In this document: piece after piece, positions 37,301 through 46,300 of the stretch
Layout: each line of letters starts with the position of its first letter
Numbering within the stretch: position 1 is the stretch's first letter
NCBI RefSeq assembly: GCF_032118995.1
Contig: NC_092651.1
Coordinates: 16,121,349 to 16,185,348, forward strand
Direction of reading: 5' to 3'
DNA: 64,000 bases
Source of the DNA: Asterias amurensis
Taxonomy: Eukaryota; Echinodermata; Asteroidea; Forcipulatida; Asteriidae
The notes under the pieces: generated by a model
Database searches by the model: none
Told to the model about the DNA's origin: nothing
The model's input: only the letters and a program-made list of their open reading frames with translations
Translations under genes and position numbers: made by a program

Positions 37301-40300
37301 AATATAATTTGTGATTCAAGAATGACTATTTTCTCCTGCAGTTAGTGCAGATAGGGCTGGACAATTTTAACACTGTGACTGTGTAGCCGACACAATGCAA
37401 ATGAAGAAACTGTAGACATGGTTGAAAATCGCTTTTACTAAAAAAATTATATTTTTGGAATAAAAGCCTACTGAGGTTTTCTGTTGTAACATTTGACTTG
37501 TACAGCAATAAATTAAGATGAAATTTCAGCTAGAGCTGCCATTATTATGTTTATTTTTTATATTACTCTGTCTAAAAAGAGATTCAATACATTTCATCAT
37601 TCGACAATGAAGTGAACTCTGGTGTCTGTGTTAGGGGAAACTTACAAGCCTGTGGTCTCAAACTAATTACAAGTGTGAGCCCCACCTTTCAACATGGATG
37701 CATTACAAATTTAGAGCATTGTAGATACCGGTACTAACTTGAGTTTCCAATACTTTATCTAGGCCTAATGCATTGGGGACTACACGCAGGTGCAGGCAAG
37801 TTTAATTTTGATGTTGCTTATATTATGTGATGGTTGAGTGTCCTTTGGGTTAATAACAAGTACAAAGAAAAACAAATGGAGGTGAAATCTACAGGACAGG
37901 GCCCCATTTCGTAGAGCTGCTAGGCACAAAAAATCACTTAGCATGAAATTTTTGCCTTGATAAAAACATGATTACCAACCAAATTTCCACATGATTTACA
38001 GGATATAAGCAAACAACAGCTGAATAAGCAATACTGTATGCAATAGATGGAAATTTGGCTGTGTGATAAAGCCTTTGTCGCACGACCCTGCTAGGTTTTA
38101 AAAGGACGTTTAAGAACGAGTCACTACTCTTTTATTCCCATTCATAAATGCCTTTTTGTTAAAAAATGTAAACACATACAGTTATAGACACTTTAACAAT
38201 TGAAAATTCGAGGTTTGAAAAAAAAATCCCAAAACTTTCTGAAGAATCTGTTTAATGCGCGTGGGTTGTGTGTACATGCGCGCGTTTAGATTACGCACTG
38301 TTACTATAGCTATGAATTGCGTTCCGCGTGATAATCTTGCGCGCCCGATACGCGGAAGCCAGCTTGTTATAAACAGCTCCAGCTGGTCATTATCAAAGGT
38401 TTAAACACCCTACGTGACGCGCTCTCCACCAATAGGAGAAGAGAAACTGTCTGGGGTATTTATTAATCCTGTTTTTATCAAGGGGAGAAATTTCATGCTG
38501 AGCAAATTTTTGTGCCTAGCAGCTCTATGAAATTGGGCCCTGGTCAGTCCTGGTAAATGAGTTTGTTGAAAAGGTCAAATGATGATGTCCACAGTAACAA
38601 TTTAAAACAATATTTTGTGCATTTCCATCATGTAGCAAACATACACTGTGTATTAATAATAAAGCATTACGCCATCAAGTGAACTGCACGGGATTGTTTC
38701 ATATGTACATGTTCACATAACACATACACAAAAATCAGAGAACACTTGGTCTTAAACACATGTTTAGACGTATACATTTAATGTAGGTACAGTTAGCATT
38801 TAATATTTGTGTGTCTGCACTGCCAATACATATTATGAGGATTCACACAAAATTCAACCCTTAAAGACACTGCACACCTTTGGTAATTGTCAAAAACCAG
38901 TATGCACAAAATAACGAACCTGTGAAAATTTGAACTCAATTGGTCATTGAACTTGCGAGATAATAATGAAAGAAAAAAAACACCCTTGTCACACGAAGTT
39001 GTGTGCTTTCAGATGCTTGATTTTGAGACCTCAAATTCTAAATCTGAGGTCTCGAAATCAAGTTCGTGGAAAATTACTTCTTTCTCGAAAACTACATTAC
39101 TTCAGAGGGAGCCGTTTCTCACAAAGTTGTATCACCAGCTCTCCATTACTGATACTCGTTACCAAGAAAGGTTTTATGTTAATAATTATTCTAAGTAATT
39201 ACCAATAGTGTCCACTGCCTTTAAAACAATGAAAGACTTTCAACGTGGAAATGGTCGTGCCTCTCAGCGGTCCTTTTCTATTGTTCTCATCGCTGAGAAC
39301 AATAGAAGAGGAACGAGTGAGTGGGACGCCTGCTATCATCTCAAAAGTCTCCCATTTTAGGGTATTTTAATTTTTTTAAGAGACTCTCAGAAATACTGTG
39401 TGTGTTACACTCTCGATGCGAATATCTAATACCTTCCATGATGCATTTGTCTTGTAGAAACGTTTATTTTAAACATACTTATTTGAATACTTGTAAACAT
39501 TGCACTTTTCAAATAGGCTACACTTTAGGGTGCTGTGGTGCAATAAGGGTTATTATCAAGGGTTAATTAATTGATATATTTACCCATGTTTCTCGTTTGC
39601 CAGTTGGATCCACGAAGATGAGATGGGTAGCAGTTAAGTAAAGGTTCCCCACCGCTGGCTTGCGGGTATTAAACCGATCAAGCAATCGCACATTCTCTAT
39701 CTGTAAATACAACAAACAGAATAATTTAAGCAAATTCATTTTGGATTTTTACACATACACCGATGTGTGTTAGTACTAAGAGATGTTAAATTTTAAATTT
39801 GCATCGGGGATAAAGAATAATAAATGTTATTATTATTTTATTTTTTTACCGATGTGTGAACAAAATTTCAGTATGCATATTACTTGGGTGGGATACAAAC
39901 CCAAGAACTTTGCAATTCTAGAGCAGTGTCTTACCACCTACACTACCAAGATTGCCCGGTAGCTAGTGGCAGTTCAAATCCTACATGTTTTGGCAGAGAG
40001 TGCTGCAACGGCTAATTAAAAAAAATAAGTGAAAAAGTGGTGGCAGGATACACAGAACTTTTTCCCAGATCAACCCAGTCCAAGGTCAAGTCAGCTCAAA
40101 ATCAAAATAAGTACTTTAAAAAAGTATGTGTGGCTGTAAGTAGGCCCTAGATGCCTTTTACTTGTAGACATGAACTAAATACAATAATAAAATATAATTT
40201 GAAGCCACCTGGTTGGCATAGACGTTGTTGTTGTTAAATAAATTAGTTTGTGTAAACTCAGTTTGTAAATGAAAGCAGAGGGCGAAAGTTCATAGAAACT

Positions 40301-43300
40301 ACCCAACTTGGTACAACAGCGCATGCGCAAACAAGAACAACCCGATCAGCAACCGCCAAGACGCCAGTGGATATGCGCTGTTCCAATAATTGATTTCACC
40401 ACTGATTTGTTTTACGTTTTTCTTTGAATATTTCTTATTCTTGGTCAATAAGAAATTTTGTTAAGTGTTCGTTTACGAGAAGACCATGCAAAATCTTCAA
40501 AAATCGACAAGGTGGGGGGTCAGCGATTTAAACTCAAATCTTGGCTATTTGATCCCCACCTGGGACCATAACACCTGGTGGAGCAGCTCGCTCAAAAATC
40601 TTACAGTGGCCGAGTACGGGCACCAACTAGTTTCAGCGCAAAATTGACACTTCCGGGGAGTTTATTTGTAGTGTTTCTGGCGTACTGTTAGAGCCCCGTT
40701 AATTCAATTAAACTGTATCAATTTTTGTCGACATATACATCAAAAGAAAGAGCTCATCGTCCTCTTCACGATGAAATAATACAAAAATGTGTGAAAATTT
40801 TCACTTTAGATATCTAGGCATTAGGAAAACACTTGACAGTTCTACTAAGGAAATAAGCCATCTACGCAGTTAACCATAACTTAATTAGTGCAGGGCTGAG
40901 TGTCAACAAACTTGGTGGAAGTATAGTTTAGATATCCAACTACAATAATAAAAAATAAAAACATTGCCAGCTCTTCTTGATTTTGATTGCCAAGGGTCAA
41001 CAAAGATGGAAAAGTTCATAAGTATCTGTATCAAACCTACATACAGTCCTGAGTAAAGTATTGCTTGCCTTTAATTTACGTCTGGAATAGGATGTTATAT
41101 AACATTAAACAAATACATCAACAAAGATGATACATAAGTTTTTGCAAGTTGTGTGTATTAAGGTGGATGGGAGAGTTTTGTTTGCAGCAACGACCGTGAT
41201 AATGGAAGTGGAACGTCCAGAACCGCCCACCCAGTTAGCGCGAAGTACCGCAAGAGGGCGCCCCACATTGCAATGCACCCCCCCCCCCCAATCGCGAGCG
41301 ATGTCAACATGTCAGCCATGGATATGGCGGATGTATCGCTGCAATGTGATTTTTATAATCTTGAGCATTGCAAAGACATCGAGTGTGGTGTATATCCCTC
41401 TTATCCGCGAGAGAGCAATACCGTGCATCTTCGTCAATGCACAAAAAACATACGGAGCCATTTGCAGAAGTGGAAAGTTGCTGCACATGATGTGAATGTC
41501 GAGTGGAAGTTGATCCTCCTGCGATGTGGGTTATTCGACGTTGATGCTTACAACAGTGATAAGACGATATGCCCGGCACATCGGTACAAGTTAGGGTTGA
41601 GTTGGACATCAACAAGGAAACGCTGTTATCCACTCCATGAAGGGAAAGGCAAACCATGTCGTGGTGCGAATAAAACAACTAGTCGTGAGGTGGGATAATC
41701 TTCCGCACGTCGCCACCAATTTATCCGCCGTTAATTAACTCCAAAACCACATAATTTGTTTCTTACCTGAGAAGAAGGGTTACCGCATATATACATCAAC
41801 AGTTTGTAAACAATGGTCAAAATTGGGCCGTTTTTGACTTCCAGTGACATCGAACTCCGCCATGTTTATGCTGTTTGTGTGTGTGAGTGTTGTTATAACG
41901 GGTTCTCCATTACTTTATTGTTCGGATTCCGCAAACAGGACAAAGGCTACAACGGATTTGACGATACAAAATACAATAATTACTGATGATTTATTATATA
42001 CCTGTGCTCAGCTCACAGGAGCCATCTTGTCAACACCGTGTATTCTATCCCACAATGTATTTGGCATTCATGGTGCGCCTAATGGGCAAGTACCTCTCAA
42101 TAGTAAAGTATGAATACAAAGTGTCCGCTACAGAATTGTAAACACGCTTCTTCATAAGCACATACTTGTTTCATCCTTGCTTTATGCAGCATACAGTATC
42201 TCACTGGATTTATTCAATTTCTCAAATTTTCAGCAAACGTGCGAGTCTTCATCAACTGATGACAATGTTACACATGATCTAGGTGCATTTGACTCTTCTT
42301 GGGCTCCAACCCCCCGACCAAAGAATGTGGAGTTGCAATCCCTGAACACTTTCCTTATCCAGAGTGGAAGGTCTCCTGTTGATGGACAGCTTCGTCGACC
42401 ATTAGAAAAAGCATCTGATAGTACCATCCGTTATTATAGAAGAAAGGCAAAGGAAGCTTTTGGTTTAGTTCTCAATTGTTTGGCACCTGGTCAAGAAGAT
42501 GGGCTTATGAAGATCACAGTTGGTGAAAAAGCTGCTGACTTATCACAAAGTGATCAAGATGTTGACAGCAGTACCAGCTCTCTAGTTGTGTGCTATCAAG
42601 CTGCAGACAACTGGTGTACCAAACGACAGATTTTATCAATATTGGCCCACAACATGACAAACATTACATTGTTACTTTGCACGTCAGTGGGCTGAAAAGA
42701 TTGGCGAGATGCAAGCTGGCCCTTCTTGTTCCAGTACAGGTGTTGAGACTGTCAGTTCTGGAGCAGCTTCGGCCTCTATGTCCAAGGCAATCCTTCCTGG
42801 CTGGGCTCGCAAGATTTCCAAGGCAAGGAAGAGGTTTTCACAGCAAGTGAAGGATTTTTTGCTTGCTCAGTTCATGATTGGCGCCAGTACAGGAAAAAAG
42901 GAAAACCCAGAAACTGTGTCCCGGCGATTGAAAAGTCACTTTCACAGAGATGACTGGTTGACTACCCAACAGATAGCCAGCTATTTTTCACGTCTTGCTC
43001 TCCTACAAAAATCTGGGACACTGCCATCAAAGAGCTGGACTGATGTGCAAAATAATGCTGTAGAATTGGTAGAAAGACAGGTTCTCGTGGATGCTGTACA
43101 GAACCAGTGTGAGCTTTGAGGCATTTAAATGCATGATGCCATCGGACGCTTATCAAGTGTTCGTTTTTGATTAAACAGTCAGTACTACTCTTCCATTTTT
43201 ATTTTTTTTAAATCTCAAAATTTTGATGTTCTCAAACTACACCTAGCCAATTAGCTTTCCAGTTGTCTCGTTACCATCAGGGCTGATTTTCACACCCCAA

Positions 43301-46300
43301 AAAATCCATCACTCAATGGCCAGTACTGCTTTCAACTGTGATGTCGTTTGAGTATTATCTATGGTGTAATACTTGTACCACTCTATCTTGACTGTATACA
43401 TGTACATGTAGTCAGGGAATACCACACACAGGTAGTGTGAAGGTAAAAACTAAAACATATTGAACTGTTGCACTCATGATGTCAATAAATAAAACCATTG
43501 ACACTTGTTGTGTTATTCTCTAAACTATAATAAAGTCCTGGTGTGTTTATTTTGTTATCTAATGTTTTCTAATTAACTTATTCTGAAGAGGATATTGGCT
43601 TTGCAGTACTGCAAATGCCTGACAAGGACCAAATAAGTGGCACTGATAGCTACTCATGTGATCATACAAATCAGAAAGGGTGAAAGGCTTGGAGGAGGGG
43701 GCTATAATTAAAATATAAATCAGGGTTTGAGTATGACAAACTAAACAAAACATTTAAATATAAGGTCAGTGTCTGAATCCTGAGGAAATTGGTCATGTTT
43801 ACCAAAAATACTTAATTAAAGATTCAGGGACCAACATAATTGTTTCATGTAGGGTGATGAGAGGTTTGCTTCATGTCCAATGCATCGAGACTACCGTTGA
43901 AAACGAGGCAGTCGCAAATCACAAGAGGTACCAGTTTTGAATGATGCAATGCTAAACCGCCATTATAAGGCAAAAACAGGCACCTGCCATTTCAAACAAA
44001 AAACTGCTGGCAAATATTTTATTGATGCTACCTAAGGACCATAATAAGACCTCTCTTTCACCTGAATGTCATTGCTCACAGACCTGCACTAGTGACTCTA
44101 CAGCGACTCAAAGATGTGACGCAATTTTGGGGGTACCCTTAAATGAAGAGTTACTGTTGCCTCTTAAGAGTCTTGGTTTTCCAAAATTTTCAGTTCGTGG
44201 TTTAGGTCAGGATACTAACCAAAGACCCTGCAAAATTCATTGCTCTACTGTATTCCACCTTTCAGCAGCAAGCGTTTAAACTTTTGTAGTCAAAAATCAT
44301 CAAAAACGCAATTTTTTCACTAAAAAACACATTTTTTGCTATTTTTTCTGTTAGGGAGGTCGGATTGGCCAAATATTGTGCACAGCCTCAAGGCTACCTA
44401 TGACCCACCTACGACCAAAATTTCAGCCAAATCCGTTGACCCCCACCTTATCACGGACTGCATGGTCCTCTCATGGACAGGCTCTTAATAACAATATAAG
44501 CTGCACAACTTGCTGAAAGTCTAAATTGGCAGGTTAGTGTCATTTTCCGGCAGAAAACAACGTACAACGTTCAGCATGCTAGGCAGTAAATGCACCCCAG
44601 TCGCGCCATATTCTCCACAAGTGTTTGTGTACTAAAGTGTCAAGGAATGTAGGATTCATAAGCAGACTAAAATGATTTTATCCAAACACATTTTGGTAAC
44701 CCTTTATAACTCCTTTGTTCTTCCTTATTTCAATTATGCTTCTCTTGCCTGGGGTTCGTCTACATCAGGTTGCAATAAATTGTTTTTGTTACAGAAAAAA
44801 GCAATCCGTATTATTCATGGTGCAGGTTATCTGGAACATACTTCCCCATTGTTTGCCACATCAAGTATCTTAAAACTTGGCGATATTCATTCTCTTAATT
44901 TAGCAAATTTTATGTTTAAACACTCTCGTAATTTGTTGCCACATAAACTTCAAGGCTTCTTTTTTGCTAGTGCTTCAGTTCACACTCATCAGACCCGTGG
45001 TTCAGCCAAAAGGAATCTTTTTGTTAAACAAAGTAGAACAGAGTTTTTTAAAAAGAGTGTGTTTCATAAAGGAGTCCTTTACTGGAATAGCATTTATGCA
45101 GATTTTAAACAGTCAGTCAGTGTTTTTTCTTTTTGTAAAAAGCTTAAGAAGATTTTGATTGATTTATACACAACTTATTAATTATATATCTCTTTCATTT
45201 CTATACACAACATTTTTTAGTAAATATTTCTCACTCATGCATAATGTCCATGTCCCTTGTTTGTTAGTATTCGTTTTTGTGTAAATTGTCCTTTAGGGAT
45301 GAGGAAAAAAAGCTTTTGCTTAGCTACATGTTAACGTCAAGCTATTTTCTTTTTATTTAACATTTCTACAAATTTAGGGAAATTAGGTATTTTCAATCTT
45401 TTATTGGAAAAGTTTCCGTATGGCGCCACCACTTTTTCATTCGAAATAAAATAATATAGTATCTAATTTACCCGATTGATATATCCCTTTTTGTAAAAAT
45501 GAGTGAAAAAGTGGTGGCGCCATACGGAAAGTTATCCCTTTTATTAATCATACTCATTTATTTTCAAATCCAATAAAAAATATATAATTGTAAAGATAAA
45601 TACTCTAAACTTTGTGTACACCCCCTCAGAGTCAGATGTTTAGTGGATTCAACCATTTTTTATTCATAAATAATGGGTTTGGTTTGGAGTAAATTGACGG
45701 CCACTGCATGCTGACAGACGTTTTTCAGTAGACCTTTGATGTCCCTACTAAACATCCATACCCTAGGAGTTAAACATAGCGGAATAAACTAAGAACACAT
45801 TCCTCCTTGGTTTAATAATTAAATGATTTCCTTCCTTCATGGTTACAGTAAAGTTACAGTTACACTGTACTGTTGTTGTACGTACAGCTGTTGTAAGTGT
45901 ACATGTATGTCAGGGTCCTACTAAAAGCCGACAACAAGCCGACAACGCCGACAACAAGTCCAGAGCGCCGCCAACACGCCGCCAACAAGTTTAAAATACC
46001 TCAAAAATGGCAAATAAACCATATAAATTTTAGAACTATGTGTGTTTTGTAATATAAACATAAATTTAATGGAAAAACTTCACGAAAAGTGTGAATTTTT
46101 AACCAGAAAAAAACAACTTAACGTTCACGGAGAACGGTCGGACGCCATCTTGGCTTAAAATCGTGTTTGGACCAGTCCATTATGATGCGGGTGAGTCAGA
46201 CTTAGCAATAGAGGGCGGGCGTCATGCACTGTGCACACTAGACCTTTTCGCAAATACCGGGGCGCGCGCGTAAAGCTTGGAATTAGGTGCATTGTGGTCT

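Noticed and set aside
44022-44279. 85-codon plus-strand frame with several cysteines
   Set aside because: No recognisable family, no splice partner found, A/T-rich surroundings.
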